From positions 124,001-188,000 of the forward strand of contig NZ_JAMTCR010000006.1 of assembly GCF_024171945.1 (NCBI RefSeq): a stretch of DNA of 64,000 bases. The letters run 5' to 3'. The position numbers were made by a program, and so were the translations under genes. This DNA is from Actinokineospora globicatena. Lineage in GTDB: Bacteria > Actinomycetota > Actinomycetes > Mycobacteriales > Pseudonocardiaceae. The number at the start of each line of letters is the position of its first letter. Within the stretch, counting starts at the first letter, position 1. The notes under the pieces are model-generated. The model did not search any database. It was not told the origin of the DNA and was given only the letters and a program-made list of their open reading frames with translations. Of this stretch, positions 8,734-17,856 are shown in pieces.

Positions 8734-9584
8734 CCGCCACCCTGGAGGCACCGGAGCCGGTGGAGGTCGCCGTGCCGGACCGACCGCGCCATTTCCTGCG
8801 CGGCAAGGGCCTGGTCGGGCTGGTGCTGGTCGGCCTGGTGATCGTCACCGGGCTGCTCGGGCCGCTGCTGGTGTCGTGGGACCCGTACGAGCAGATCCCC
8901 GGCGCGAACCTGCTCGGCCCGTCCGGCACGCACCTGCTGGGCACCGACGACCTCAACCGCGACATCCTGGCCCGGCTGGTCACCGGCATCCGGGTCGACC
9001 TGCTGATCGCGTTCACCGCCGTGCCCGTCGGCGCACTGGTCGGCTGCGCGGTCGGGGCGCTGGCCACGGTGAACTCCGTGCTGGACGTGGCCGTGCAGCG
9101 GCTGTTCGACGTGCTGCTGGCGTTCCCGCAGCTGATCCTGGCGATCGGCCTGGCCGCGGTGATCGGGCCCGGCACCACCTCGGTGGTGATCGTGATCGTC
9201 TGCGTGGAGATCCCGGTGTTCGGCCGGTTGCTGCGGGCGGCGGTGCTGCGGGTGCGCGAGGCGCAGTTCGTCACCGCGTCCGAGGTGATCGGCGCGGGCA
9301 AGGCCCACGTCCTGCGCCACCACGTGCTGCCGAACTCGCTGGAGCCGATCCTGGTCCAGCTGGCGCTGTCGCTCTCGGTGGCGGTGTTCATCGAGGGCGC
9401 GATGAGCGTGCTCGGCATCGGCGTCAGCCCGCCGCACCCGTCCATCGGGTCCGTGCTGACCACTTCCCTGCGCTACCTCGACCTCAACCCGCTGTTCGCC
9501 ATCGGCCCCCTGGCGGTGACAGCGGTGCTCGTGCTGGGCTTCCAGCTGATCGCCCAGGCCGCGAACGCCGCGCGCGGCGCCTGA
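8730..9584 (+). CDS. DppC-type ABC transporter permease
   Basis: A 284-residue permease, the second membrane subunit of the importer. It has the N-terminal helix and the HLLGTDDLNRDILARL block typical of DppC/OppC proteins, followed by about five further helices and an EAA loop (GAGKAHVLRHHVLPNS). The start overlaps the preceding stop by four bases. Only 16 bases separate it from the sulfatase start, which has its own GGAGG site. Confidence 0.92.
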   Translation: MTATLEAPEPVEVAVPDRPRHFLRGKGLVGLVLVGLVIVTGLLGPLLVSWDPYEQIPGANLLGPSGTHLLGTDDLNRDILARLVTGIRVDLLIAFTAVPVGALVGCAVGALATVNSVLDVAVQRLFDVLLAFPQLILAIGLAAVIGPGTTSVVIVIVCVEIPVFGRLLRAAVLRVREAQFVTASEVIGAGKAHVLRHHVLPNSLEPILVQLALSLSVAVFIEGAMSVLGIGVSPPHPSIGSVLTTSLRYLDLNPLFAIGPLAVTAVLVLGFQLIAQAANAARGA

Positions 9585-9600
9585 CCCGGAGGACTCGACC

Positions 9601-11919
9601 ATGACCGATCCGACCGCGACCGACCCGACCCCGCCCGCTCTCCCACCGCACGCCCGCGGGTACGACGGATTCACCGGCCAGGTCGGCCGGGTCTTTGCCG
9701 AGTCGCGCCCCGGGTGGCCCGCGGAGAAGCGCGCCATGGGCCCCAACATCGTCGTCGTGCTCGTCGACGACCTGGGGTACGCCGACATCGGCCCGTTCGG
9801 GGGCGAGATCGCGACTCCGGCGCTGGACGCACTCGCCGCCGGTGGCCTGCGGTTGACCAATTACCACACGACACCGCTGTGCTCGCCCTCGCGCGCGGCG
9901 CTGCTGACCGGGCTCAACCCGCACCGCGCGGGCTTCGCGTTCCCGGCCAACTCCGACCCCGGCTACCCGGCGTACTCCTTCCAGCTGCCCGACAACGCGC
10001 CGTCGCTGGCCGAGTCGCTGCGCGGCGCCGGGTACGCGACCTTCGCCGTCGGCAAGTGGCACCTGACCCGCGACGCGGCCAGCCACGACGCCGCCGACCG
10101 GTCGTCGTGGCCGCTGCAGCGCGGGTTCGACCGGTACTTCGGCAGCCTGGAGGGCCTGACCAACCTGCACCACCCGCACCGGCTGGTCTGGGACAACAGC
10201 CCGTATGACGGTGATTTCCCCGAGGGCTACTACCTCACCGACGACCTGACCGACCGCGCCACCCGCATGATCGACACGCTGCGGGCCAGCGACCCGGACA
10301 AGCCGTTCTTCCTCTACTTCGCCCACCACGCGATGCACGGACCGCTGGGCGCCAAGGACTCCGACCTCCAGCGCTACCGGGGCCGCTACGCCGAGGGCTG
10401 GGACGCCATCCGGGAGAAGCGGTTCGCCAAGCAGCTCGCCGAGGGTCTGTTCCCGGCGGGCACCGCGCTCCCGCCGCGCAACAGCGAGCCGGGCAAGGAC
10501 GTGCCGCCGTGGGACGAGCTGACGGTCGAGCAGCAGGAGCTGTTCGCCCGGTACATGGAGGTCTACGCGGCGTCGCTGGACAACGTGGACCAGAGCGTCG
10601 GGCGGATCGTGGAAACCCTGCGCAAGCACGGGGAACTGGACAACACGATCATCGTCTTCACCTCCGACAACGGCGCGACCGCCGAGGGCGGGCCCGCCGG
10701 GACGCGCAGCTACTTCAGCCAGTTCGTGCACGTGCCCGGCGTGCCGTCCACTTGGGAGCGTGACGTCGAGCGCGAGCTCGACCTGCTCGGCGGTCCGCAG
10801 ACCACGATCCACTACCCGCGCGGCTGGGCGCAGGCGTCGAACACCCCGTTCCGGCTCTACAAGTTCGACACCTACGCCGGTGGGGTGCGCACGCCGTTCA
10901 TCGTGCACTGGCCCGCCGGGCTGGAAGCAGGCCTGCGGCACCAGTACGTGTACGTGACCGACGTGACGCCGACGCTGCTGGAGCTGGCCGGGGTGCCCCG
11001 GTTGGCGGATCGGCACGGCGTGGCGTCGGCCGAGGAGGACGGCGTCAGCGCGGTCCCGGTCCTGCGCGACCCGGCGGTGGAGAGTCCACACACGACCCAG
11101 TACACCGAGACCGGCGGCAACCGCGGGTACTACGCGGATGGGTGGAAGATCGTCACCCGGCACATCCCGGGCAAGCCGTTCGACGACAGCGAGTGGGAGC
11201 TCTACCACGTCGCCACGGACCCGACCGAGACGACGAACGTCGCGGCCGAGCACCCGGAGAAGCTGGCTGAGTTGGCGGCGGCGTGGGAGCACGCGGCGTG
11301 GAACAACGCTGTGTTCCCGCTCAACGACTACACCCCGGCCAACGACCTGCGCCGCCCGGCCGATGAGCGCTTGGAGCGGCCCGTCACGCTGTACCCGGGT
11401 ACGCCGTTGCTGGAGCGGTACCGGTCGGCGCAGCTGGTGCAGTTCCGGGACTTCGTCGTCGAGGCCACTGTGGACGGTGTACCGGGCGAGGGGGTGCTGT
11501 TCTCCCACGGTGACCAGGGCGGCGGGTACGTCGTCTACCTCGAGGGCGGCGCGGCGCACCTGACCTACAACGCCTACGGCGCCGTGCACCGCTCGGGCCC
11601 CGTGCCGCTCGACGGTGGACCGATCCGGTTGTCGGCCACCGCGTTGCCGGACTTCCAGTGGTCGTTCGTGCTGGCCACCGACTCGGGTTCCGCCGAGGTG
11701 GGCCCGGTCGCGCAGCTGATCGGTCTCGCGCCGTTCACCGGCATCAGTGTCGGCGCGGACCGGGGCGGCCCCGTCGACTGGGACCTGCACACCCGCGCGG
11801 GCACGTTCCCGTACACCGGGACCCTGCGCCACGTCCGGTACGAACCGGGCGCGCAGGCCGACTACGACCCCAAGCTGATCGCGCGACTCTGGGCGGAGGC
11901 CGAGCGTGTCTACGACTGA
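9601..11919 (+). CDS. Type I arylsulfatase (formylglycine-dependent)
   Basis: A 772-residue sulfatase that would hydrolyse sulfate esters. The VDDLGY motif with metal-binding Asp56/Asp57 and the modification site Cys94-Ser-Pro-Ser-Arg98 are present; Cys94 would be converted to formylglycine. GKWHL (Lys152, His154) and SDNG near 355 complete the active site. The length matches the long AtsA/AtsD branch known from mycobacteria, with an extra C-terminal beta domain. There is no signal peptide, so the enzyme appears cytosolic, which fits its place between the permease and ATPase genes: import first, then desulfation. A formylglycine-generating enzyme is not in the window. Its end overlaps the ATPase gene by 14 bases. 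Confidence 0.92.
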   Translation: MTDPTATDPTPPALPPHARGYDGFTGQVGRVFAESRPGWPAEKRAMGPNIVVVLVDDLGYADIGPFGGEIATPALDALAAGGLRLTNYHTTPLCSPSRAALLTGLNPHRAGFAFPANSDPGYPAYSFQLPDNAPSLAESLRGAGYATFAVGKWHLTRDAASHDAADRSSWPLQRGFDRYFGSLEGLTNLHHPHRLVWDNSPYDGDFPEGYYLTDDLTDRATRMIDTLRASDPDKPFFLYFAHHAMHGPLGAKDSDLQRYRGRYAEGWDAIREKRFAKQLAEGLFPAGTALPPRNSEPGKDVPPWDELTVEQQELFARYMEVYAASLDNVDQSVGRIVETLRKHGELDNTIIVFTSDNGATAEGGPAGTRSYFSQFVHVPGVPSTWERDVERELDLLGGPQTTIHYPRGWAQASNTPFRLYKFDTYAGGVRTPFIVHWPAGLEAGLRHQYVYVTDVTPTLLELAGVPRLADRHGVASAEEDGVSAVPVLRDPAVESPHTTQYTETGGNRGYYADGWKIVTRHIPGKPFDDSEWELYHVATDPTETTNVAAEHPEKLAELAAAWEHAAWNNAVFPLNDYTPANDLRRPADERLERPVTLYPGTPLLERYRSAQLVQFRDFVVEATVDGVPGEGVLFSHGDQGGGYVVYLEGGAAHLTYNAYGAVHRSGPVPLDGGPIRLSATALPDFQWSFVLATDSGSAEVGPVAQLIGLAPFTGISVGADRGGPVDWDLHTRAGTFPYTGTLRHVRYEPGAQADYDPKLIARLWAEAERVYD

Positions 11920-13489
11920 GGTGTTGGCAGTGGCGGGGTTGCGGGTCTCCTTCGGCGCTGTGGAGGCCGTTCGCGGGGTCGACCTCACCATCGCCGAAGG
12001 GGAGATCCTCGCGCTGGTGGGGGAGTCCGGCTCGGGCAAGTCGGTAACGGCGCGGGCGGTGCTCGGTTTGCTGCCGGGCACCGCGTCGGTGAGCGGCAGC
12101 GCGCGGCTGGGGGAGCAGGAGCTGGTCGGCGCGTCCGACGAGACCTTGCGGCAGGTGCGCGGGCAGCGGATCGCCATGGTGTTCCAGGAACCCGCGACCG
12201 CGCTGAACCCGGTGCACACCGTCGGCTGGCAGATCGCGGCGGTGCTGCGCGCGCACCAACCGCTGTCGAAGGCACAGGCGCTGGGGGAGGCCGTCCGACT
12301 GCTGGACCTGGTCGGCATCCCCGACCCGGGCGAGCGGGTGCGCCACTACCCGCACCAGCTCTCCGGCGGCCAGAAGCAACGCGTGGTCATCGCGCTCGCG
12401 CTGGCCAACAACCCGCGGCTGATCATCGCCGACGAACCGACGACCGCGCTCGACGTCACGGTCCAGGCGGAGATCCTGGACCTGCTGCGCGACCTGCGGG
12501 ACCGGCTCGGGACCGCGATCCTGCTCATCACGCACAACATGGGCGTGGTCGCCGACCTCGCCGACCGGGTGGCGGTCATGCACCGGGGTGAGCTCGTCGA
12601 ACAGGCCCCGGTGGAAGACCTGTTCGCTCGCCCGTCCCGCGCGTACACCCGTGAACTCCTCGCCGCCGTGCCGCGCTTGGGCCACCGGGAGCCCGCGGCG
12701 GTGGCGGTGGACGACGTGGCGCTGAGCCTGGACCAGGTCGTGGTGCGGTACAAGGACTTCCTGGCGGTGGACCACGTCGACCTGCGGGTCGGCCAGGGTG
12801 AGGTCGTCGGGCTGGTGGGGGAGTCGGGGTCGGGCAAGTCGACCATCGGCAAGGTCGCCGCCGGTCTGCTGCGCCCCGAGTCCGGCACCGTCTCGGTCCT
12901 CGGTGGTGCCCCTGCCGCGGCGCGCCGCCAGATCGGCTTCGTCTTCCAGGACCCGGGGGGCTCACTCAACCCGCGTATGTCCATTGAGGACTGTGTCGGC
13001 GAACCCCTGCGCGTTCACAAGGTGGCCCGCGGCGCCGACTACCGAGCCCGCGTCGCCGCCCTCCTGGACTCGGTCCGCCTCCCTGCGTCCTACGCCCGCC
13101 GCCGCCCCCGCGAACTCTCCGGCGGCCAACGCCAACGCGTCGGCATCGCCCGCGCCCTGGCCCTGCGCCCTACCCTCCTGATCGCCGACGAACCCACCAG
13201 CGCCCTGGACGTCTCCGTCCAAGCCGCCATCCTGGACCTGGTCACCGACCTCCAACAGACCCACGGCTTCGCCTGTCTCTTCATCAGCCACGACCTGGCC
13301 GTCGTCGACTCCTTGGCCCACCGCGTCACCGTCCTCCACCGCGGCAAAGTCATCGAGGAAGGCCCTCACCACCAAGTCCTCCGCACCCCCACGGCCGACT
13401 ACACCCGCCGCCTCGTCAACGCCGTCCCCATCCCAGACCCAGTCGAACAACGCACCCGCCGCACCAGAGAAGCCACCCCCGTCGGCTGA
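11906..13489 (+). CDS. Double ABC ATPase (DppD-DppF fusion)
   Basis: A 527-residue cytosolic ATPase with two complete nucleotide-binding domains. Walker A GESGSGKS occurs at about 39-46 and again near 304-311; each is followed by a signature (LSGGQ) and a Walker B ending in DEPT. Fusion of the two ATPases in one chain is common in actinobacterial peptide-type importers. Translation starts at GTG 11906 inside the end of the sulfatase gene, showing tight coupling. It is the last gene of the operon and meets the minus-strand STAND gene end to end. Confidence 0.93.
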   Translation: MSTTEVLAVAGLRVSFGAVEAVRGVDLTIAEGEILALVGESGSGKSVTARAVLGLLPGTASVSGSARLGEQELVGASDETLRQVRGQRIAMVFQEPATALNPVHTVGWQIAAVLRAHQPLSKAQALGEAVRLLDLVGIPDPGERVRHYPHQLSGGQKQRVVIALALANNPRLIIADEPTTALDVTVQAEILDLLRDLRDRLGTAILLITHNMGVVADLADRVAVMHRGELVEQAPVEDLFARPSRAYTRELLAAVPRLGHREPAAVAVDDVALSLDQVVVRYKDFLAVDHVDLRVGQGEVVGLVGESGSGKSTIGKVAAGLLRPESGTVSVLGGAPAAARRQIGFVFQDPGGSLNPRMSIEDCVGEPLRVHKVARGADYRARVAALLDSVRLPASYARRRPRELSGGQRQRVGIARALALRPTLLIADEPTSALDVSVQAAILDLVTDLQQTHGFACLFISHDLAVVDSLAHRVTVLHRGKVIEEGPHHQVLRTPTADYTRRLVNAVPIPDPVEQRTRRTREATPVG

Positions 13490-13498
13490 GCCTCAGGT

Positions 13499-15502
13499 CT
13501 AGTGGTCGGTGCGGCGTGCGCGCAGGTTGGCGATGGTCTCGCGGGTGACGATGGACTCCGGGTGGTCGGGGCCGAGGACGCGGAGTTGGTCGTCGGCCAG
13601 GTCGGTGAGTGCTTCAATCGCGCCTGCCACGTCCCCGGCGTCTCCGCGCGATCGGGCGAGTTCGTGGCGGGTGGTGAGGGTGTCGGGGTGATCGGGGCCC
13701 AGCGCGCGGAGTTGGTCGGTGAGCAGCTCGGTGAACGCCAGGATCGCCGCTGCGGTGTCGCCCGCGATGCCGACGTACTTCGCGAGGTTGTTGCGGGTGA
13801 TGAGGGTGTGGGGGTGGTCGGCGCCGATGACGCGGGTTTGGTCGCGGACGAGGTCGGTGAGCGCTCGGATCGCTCCGGCCGCATCACCGGACTTTCCCCG
13901 CCACGCGGCGACGTTGTTGCGGGCGATCAGGGTGTCCGGGTGGTCAGGGCCCAGCACCCGCAGCCGGTCGGCGAGCAGGTCGGTGGACAGCTCAGCCGCC
14001 CCCTCGGCGTCGCCTGCCCGGCCCGTCGCGCGGCCGAGGTTGTCGCGGGTGGTCAAGGTGTTCGGGTGGTCGGCGCCGAACACCCGGGTGACGCTGGTCA
14101 GCAGTGCGGTGAGGATCCGCGCCGCAGCCTCGTGCTGCCCCGCCTCGACGTGCCAGTGCGCTGCGTTGTTGATCAGCGCCATGGTGTCGGGGTGGTCGGC
14201 ACCGAGGTGGTGGGCCGCCGCGGCGTGTAGTTCCTCGTGCCGGGTGATCGCCGCGTGGACCTGCCCGGATTCGCCCAGGCTGCCTGCCGCCACGAACAGC
14301 ACATTGTGGCACCCGTCCCGCCACAGGAGCGGTCCGCCGCGCTCGGAGACGGCCGCGGCGTTGGCCCGCAACACCGCCCCGAGCCGGACATCCCGCTCCA
14401 CCGATGGCCAACTCGCCACCAGCGCGTCGGCCGCCACGGTGACGAGCACCTCGAGCCACTCGGCGGGGAGCTGTTCCCGAGTCGCCTGCTGCACCAAGGC
14501 GTGCGCCCGCACCACCGGACCCGAATCGCCTGCACGAGTGGACACCAGGCTCAACCGCCGCAGGCACCCTAGGGCCCGCGCCGCGGTGTTCTCGTCCACC
14601 GAGTGGTTGCTGCCCTTCGACAAGAACTCGCACACGGGTCCGCTTGTCAGCACGGACAAGGGAATCCCGTTGGGGTCCAGCAGCGAGACGATCCCCAGCA
14701 ACGGCCGCGCCATGCCCACGGGGTCGAGCCGGTCCGCGGCCTCGATGGAGATCGACCACGTCGTCGCCACGGTGTCGACGTACCCGTCGGCGCCCGTCCA
14801 CCCGTGCGGGAACAGCTCCGCGAGGACCGTGCGCTGGTCGTGCCACTTCGCCAGGTAGTCGTGGCAGGTCATGCCGGGGACCATCGTGATGTGCGCGGCG
14901 GCCTGGCCCAACGCCAGCGGCAGGTGGCCGAGCACCGCCGCGAGTTCGCCCGCGCCGTCGACGTCATCGAGCGCGCCGCGCAGGTACGCCAGTGACTCGT
15001 CCTCGGTGAACACGTCGACCGGCACCACCACGCGTGTCGCCGACCGCAGTACCCAGGGCTCGTCGCGGCGGGTGGTCACGACCAGCCGCCCGGCCCCGCT
15101 GGTGCTCGGCCAGAGCCCGGCCAGCTCCGCCGGGTCGTCCACGTCGTCGAACACCACCAGCCACCGGGTGCCGGTCGTCGCGCACCAGTCCAGGAAGTGC
15201 TGTGCGCCCTGGTCCGCGTCGTCGACCACGGCGCCGGTGACGACCGCACCCAATTCCGCCAACGCGCCGATCACGGTCGCGCGGTTCGTGGCCGTCACCC
15301 AGCCGACCAGCGCCAGTTCGCCGGACTCCCAAGCCCAGGTGGCGTGGTCCGCCGCGGCCTGGGTCTTGCCGACCCCGCCCATGCCCGACAGCACGACCCC
15401 GCCGGGGGCCAGCGAGTCCAGCTCCGGGATCGATCGCCGCTGGAAGCCCGCGACCAGTTCGGGCACCGCGGCCGACCGGTGCGGCAGGTGTCTGGACCTC
15501 AC
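13499..15502 (-). CDS. NB-ARC (STAND) ATPase with TPR repeats
   Basis: A 667-residue protein. A P-loop (SGMGGVGKTQ, about 39-48) starts only some 40 residues from the N-terminus, and a Walker B (WLVVFDDVDD) follows at 114-123, so the usual N-terminal effector domain is missing. The C-terminal third holds at least six TPRs of about 42 residues, each marked by G-[AP]-DHP and a T-R-x-N/E-L helix. Such STAND proteins act as signal-dependent oligomerising switches, but this one has no visible output domain. GTG 15502 lies 14 bases after the stop of the LamG gene, so it is probably the last gene of the SipW operon. A longer reading frame extends upstream but runs through that gene. Function unknown. 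Confidence 0.85.
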   Translation of the reverse strand: MRSRHLPHRSAAVPELVAGFQRRSIPELDSLAPGGVVLSGMGGVGKTQAAADHATWAWESGELALVGWVTATNRATVIGALAELGAVVTGAVVDDADQGAQHFLDWCATTGTRWLVVFDDVDDPAELAGLWPSTSGAGRLVVTTRRDEPWVLRSATRVVVPVDVFTEDESLAYLRGALDDVDGAGELAAVLGHLPLALGQAAAHITMVPGMTCHDYLAKWHDQRTVLAELFPHGWTGADGYVDTVATTWSISIEAADRLDPVGMARPLLGIVSLLDPNGIPLSVLTSGPVCEFLSKGSNHSVDENTAARALGCLRRLSLVSTRAGDSGPVVRAHALVQQATREQLPAEWLEVLVTVAADALVASWPSVERDVRLGAVLRANAAAVSERGGPLLWRDGCHNVLFVAAGSLGESGQVHAAITRHEELHAAAAHHLGADHPDTMALINNAAHWHVEAGQHEAAARILTALLTSVTRVFGADHPNTLTTRDNLGRATGRAGDAEGAAELSTDLLADRLRVLGPDHPDTLIARNNVAAWRGKSGDAAGAIRALTDLVRDQTRVIGADHPHTLITRNNLAKYVGIAGDTAAAILAFTELLTDQLRALGPDHPDTLTTRHELARSRGDAGDVAGAIEALTDLADDQLRVLGPDHPESIVTRETIANLRARRTDH

Positions 15503-15516
15503 CCGCCCATCTTGGC

Positions 15517-16350
15517 CTAGGCGCCGAGGTTGTAGTGCTGGGTGACCTGGGTGGAGGTGAAGGCGTAGGGGTAGAAGGAGACGAAGGCCATGTAGTCCCA
15601 GAAGTGGGCCAGGTCCTGGTCGGAGCCGAAGCCGTTGGTGAAGCCGTTGGTGTTCTCGTAGCCGATGCGGAAGTACGCGGTCAGCGCGGACGGGTGGCCG
15701 CTGGCGTTGGAGGCCCGGAGGGCGCCGTCGACGTAGAGGAACAGGCCGGTGGAGGCGTTGTGGACGCCGACGACGTGGTGCCAGGCGCCGTCGTTGAGGG
15801 AGTACGAGGTGGTCAGCTCGTAGTTGGACGAGCCCTTCACCAGGAACGCGACCCGGCCGGTGCTGGTGATGGTGAGCAGGTTGGTCTTGTTGGTCGACGC
15901 GCCGGTCTGGGTGCCGCCGAAGCCGCAGATGACGCCCTGGCTGTTGACGGTGCGGAACCAGGCCTCCTGGGTGGTGCTCGACCCGGGGGCGATGGCGATG
16001 GTGCCGGGGGTGGACACCCAGTGCGTCTGGTCCAGGCGCGCGTACCAGTCCACCGGGCGCGCGCACGGGTACGGGTTGGCGGCGTTGGAGTTGCGGCCGC
16101 CCTGGTAGGTGCCGTCCGCGCCGGTGGAGGACGCGTCGTAGGCGATGACGCCGCCGCTGCCCTCGTTGAGCGGGTAGTGGCGGGTGGCGCCGTCGGCGAG
16201 CGGCACCTGAGTGCAGTCCAGGACCGCCGAGGTGACCCGGTTGGTGGTGTTGACCACGCGGGCCAGGAAGGCGCTGACGGTGGAGCTGGTGCCGAGCCAG
16301 GTGACCAGGACGAGCACCCCGGCCAACGCCGCCAGCCGCCGCTTGGTCAT
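15517..16350 (-). CDS. Secreted LamG/concanavalin-like domain protein with SipW-type signal
   Basis: A 277-residue surface or secreted protein. The N-terminal hydrophobic segment (about 6-26) is followed by SAFLARVVNTTNRV, which matches the signal region of the TasA-like protein two genes upstream. The rest resembles a LamG-type jelly roll that binds sugars or proteins (blocks QEAWFRT, DGAWHHVVGVHN and LYVDGALRASN). Its ATG overlaps the stop of the signal peptidase gene by four bases and has AAGGA upstream. Sharing the operon and signal class suggests it is a client of that peptidase. Confidence 0.82.
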   Translation of the reverse strand: MTKRRLAALAGVLVLVTWLGTSSTVSAFLARVVNTTNRVTSAVLDCTQVPLADGATRHYPLNEGSGGVIAYDASSTGADGTYQGGRNSNAANPYPCARPVDWYARLDQTHWVSTPGTIAIAPGSSTTQEAWFRTVNSQGVICGFGGTQTGASTNKTNLLTITSTGRVAFLVKGSSNYELTTSYSLNDGAWHHVVGVHNASTGLFLYVDGALRASNASGHPSALTAYFRIGYENTNGFTNGFGSDQDLAHFWDYMAFVSFYPYAFTSTQVTQHYNLGA

Positions 16351-17201
16351 CGCTCCGTCCTTCTGCCCAGCACCACCGATACCGCCAACGGGACGCAACA
16401 CAGCGCCAGGCACACTGTCCACCACAAAACGGACATGTGCGCGTCGACGGTGAACGGCACCTGCCCGTCGGCGTTGGCCGCGGCGCTCACCAGCTCGCCG
16501 ACCTGACCGGCGTGCAGGTCGGCGAACACCCCGTCCGGGTCCTGCACGCGGATCGGCAGCAACCCGGTGGCCACGACCGTCGCCGTGGTCAGCCCCGCCT
16601 CGCCGATCGTGGTCAGCACCGCGGCGTTGACCAGCGGGCGCAGCACGAGGATCGCCGCGCACACCACCACGGAGTAGCCGACCAGCCGGGTCGACATCCG
16701 CCAGCGCGGGGTCGACCAGCGGGTCAGCAGCCACACCAGCCCGGCGCCGGGCAGCAGGACCGGCAGCGACTTGACCAGGTACGCCACGCCCCACAGCCGG
16801 GCCACCACCTTGCCGACCAGGTGGTCGGCGGCCACCGGGCGCGGGTCCTCGGCGCCGTTGATGTCGCCCTTGGTGAACACCACCCCGTCGGTGATCCGCG
16901 AGACCCGGTGGGTGTGGGTGACCCCGCCCTCGACCGGGTCGAACGAGATGATGTCGCCGACCCGGACCTCGTCGAGCGTGGTCGGCCGGGTGAGCACGAG
17001 CGTGCCGACCGGGGCCGCCTGCCCCATCGACGGCGAGTCGACCGACAGCCACCGCCCACCGGTGGCCCGCCAGCTCAGCACGAGCACCAGACCCAGGACC
17101 AGCACCGCGCCCACCGCCGCGAGCAGCCGCACCACGGCGCGCGACGGAGCGGCCCGGTGCTTGGCACCGCGCCGCTCTCGTCGCCGCTGCTGGTCGGTCA
17201 T
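16347..17201 (-). CDS. SipW/ER-type signal peptidase I (S26B)
   Basis: A 284-residue membrane peptidase. After a basic N-terminus and a helix (about 22-43) comes the catalytic serine motif SPSM (Ser58), a conserved block VGDIISFDP, then HTHRV with His98 in the place where bacterial LepB enzymes have lysine, and KGDINGAEDP (112-120). The Ser-His form identifies the SipW/archaeal-eukaryotic class. Three more helices follow in the C-terminal half, longer than the Bacillus enzyme. It lies between two genes for proteins with matching signal regions, separated by 4 bases on one side and overlapping by 4 on the other, so these are its likely substrates. Confidence 0.88.
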   Translation of the reverse strand: MTDQQRRRERRGAKHRAAPSRAVVRLLAAVGAVLVLGLVLVLSWRATGGRWLSVDSPSMGQAAPVGTLVLTRPTTLDEVRVGDIISFDPVEGGVTHTHRVSRITDGVVFTKGDINGAEDPRPVAADHLVGKVVARLWGVAYLVKSLPVLLPGAGLVWLLTRWSTPRWRMSTRLVGYSVVVCAAILVLRPLVNAAVLTTIGEAGLTTATVVATGLLPIRVQDPDGVFADLHAGQVGELVSAAANADGQVPFTVDAHMSVLWWTVCLALCCVPLAVSVVLGRRTER

Positions 17202-17205
17202 CGCA

Positions 17206-17856
17206 TTACGAGCTGAACGTCCAGGTCAGCTGCTGAGAGGCGGTGAGGCCCATGTAGCTGTTGCCCAGGCCCGAGGGCAAGCTGACGACGAAGGTGTACG
17301 CCTGCGAGCCCGCGGGTGCGAGCGCGGTCAGCGACAGCGGCGTGGTGAACGCGGCGAGGGTGCCGTTGTAGGAGGTGGGGCCGGTCGCGGTGGCGGCGGC
17401 GTAGATCTTCAGCGTCACCTGCGCGCAGAAGTCCGACGCCGGCGTGATGCCGCTGACCGAGCCGGACTGGCTGCACGTGGCCGGGGTGAGGGTGAAGGTC
17501 GCGGGGGTGATGCTGCCCTGGTTGGACAGGGTCACCGTCTTGGTCGCGGAGCCACCGGGCATCAGCGTGTTGCCGGTGTACTTGTTGATGGTCGCGCAGT
17601 TCACCGAGTTGGTCGCCGAGCTGCTGCTGGTGCAGGTGTTGGTGCCGTCGGTCTCCTGCATGACCAGCGAGCCGGTGGACACGGTGTCGGTGGTGTTGGT
17701 GATCGCGGCGGTGAACGCGGACAGCGTCCCGGTCAGCGACAGCGCCAGCAGCACGGTGCCGATGAGGCCACCCAGGATCACGATGAGAGCGGACCTGCGG
17801 TCACGCGTGCGCGACCGCTGACGCGCGGCGGGCACGTTCTCCGGGGACGTGGTCAT
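17206..17856 (-). CDS. TasA/CalY-like surface protein with SipW-cognate signal
   Basis: A 216-residue exported protein. An arginine-rich start is followed by a membrane segment (about 23-42) and then SAFTAAITNTTDTV, typical of SipW-processed proteins such as TasA and camelysin, which form extracellular fibres in Bacillus. The mature part is rich in Ser, Thr, Ala and Gly and contains cysteines. The ATG at 17856 has GAGG upstream; the longer frame lacks a better start. As the first gene of the minus-strand operon it is probably the main product. Fibre formation is inferred from the family and not from sequence. Confidence 0.8.
   Translation of the reverse strand: MTTSPENVPAARQRSRTRDRRSALIVILGGLIGTVLLALSLTGTLSAFTAAITNTTDTVSTGSLVMQETDGTNTCTSSSSATNSVNCATINKYTGNTLMPGGSATKTVTLSNQGSITPATFTLTPATCSQSGSVSGITPASDFCAQVTLKIYAAATATGPTSYNGTLAAFTTPLSLTALAPAGSQAYTFVVSLPSGLGNSYMGLTASQQLTWTFSS

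Noticed and set aside
9484-12318. A 944-codon open frame on the minus strand opposite the sulfatase and ATPase genes.
   Set aside because: It is a high-GC shadow frame: composition is Arg/Gly/Val-rich low complexity, no domain is recognisable, and the opposite strand holds a sulfatase and ABC ATPase with full motifs.
13499-17856. A defence island reading of the STAND ATPase and its neighbours.
   Set aside because: The ATPase lacks an effector domain and its neighbours are secretion and surface genes; the restriction system is 11 kb away. I list the operon as a secretion-linked finding instead.
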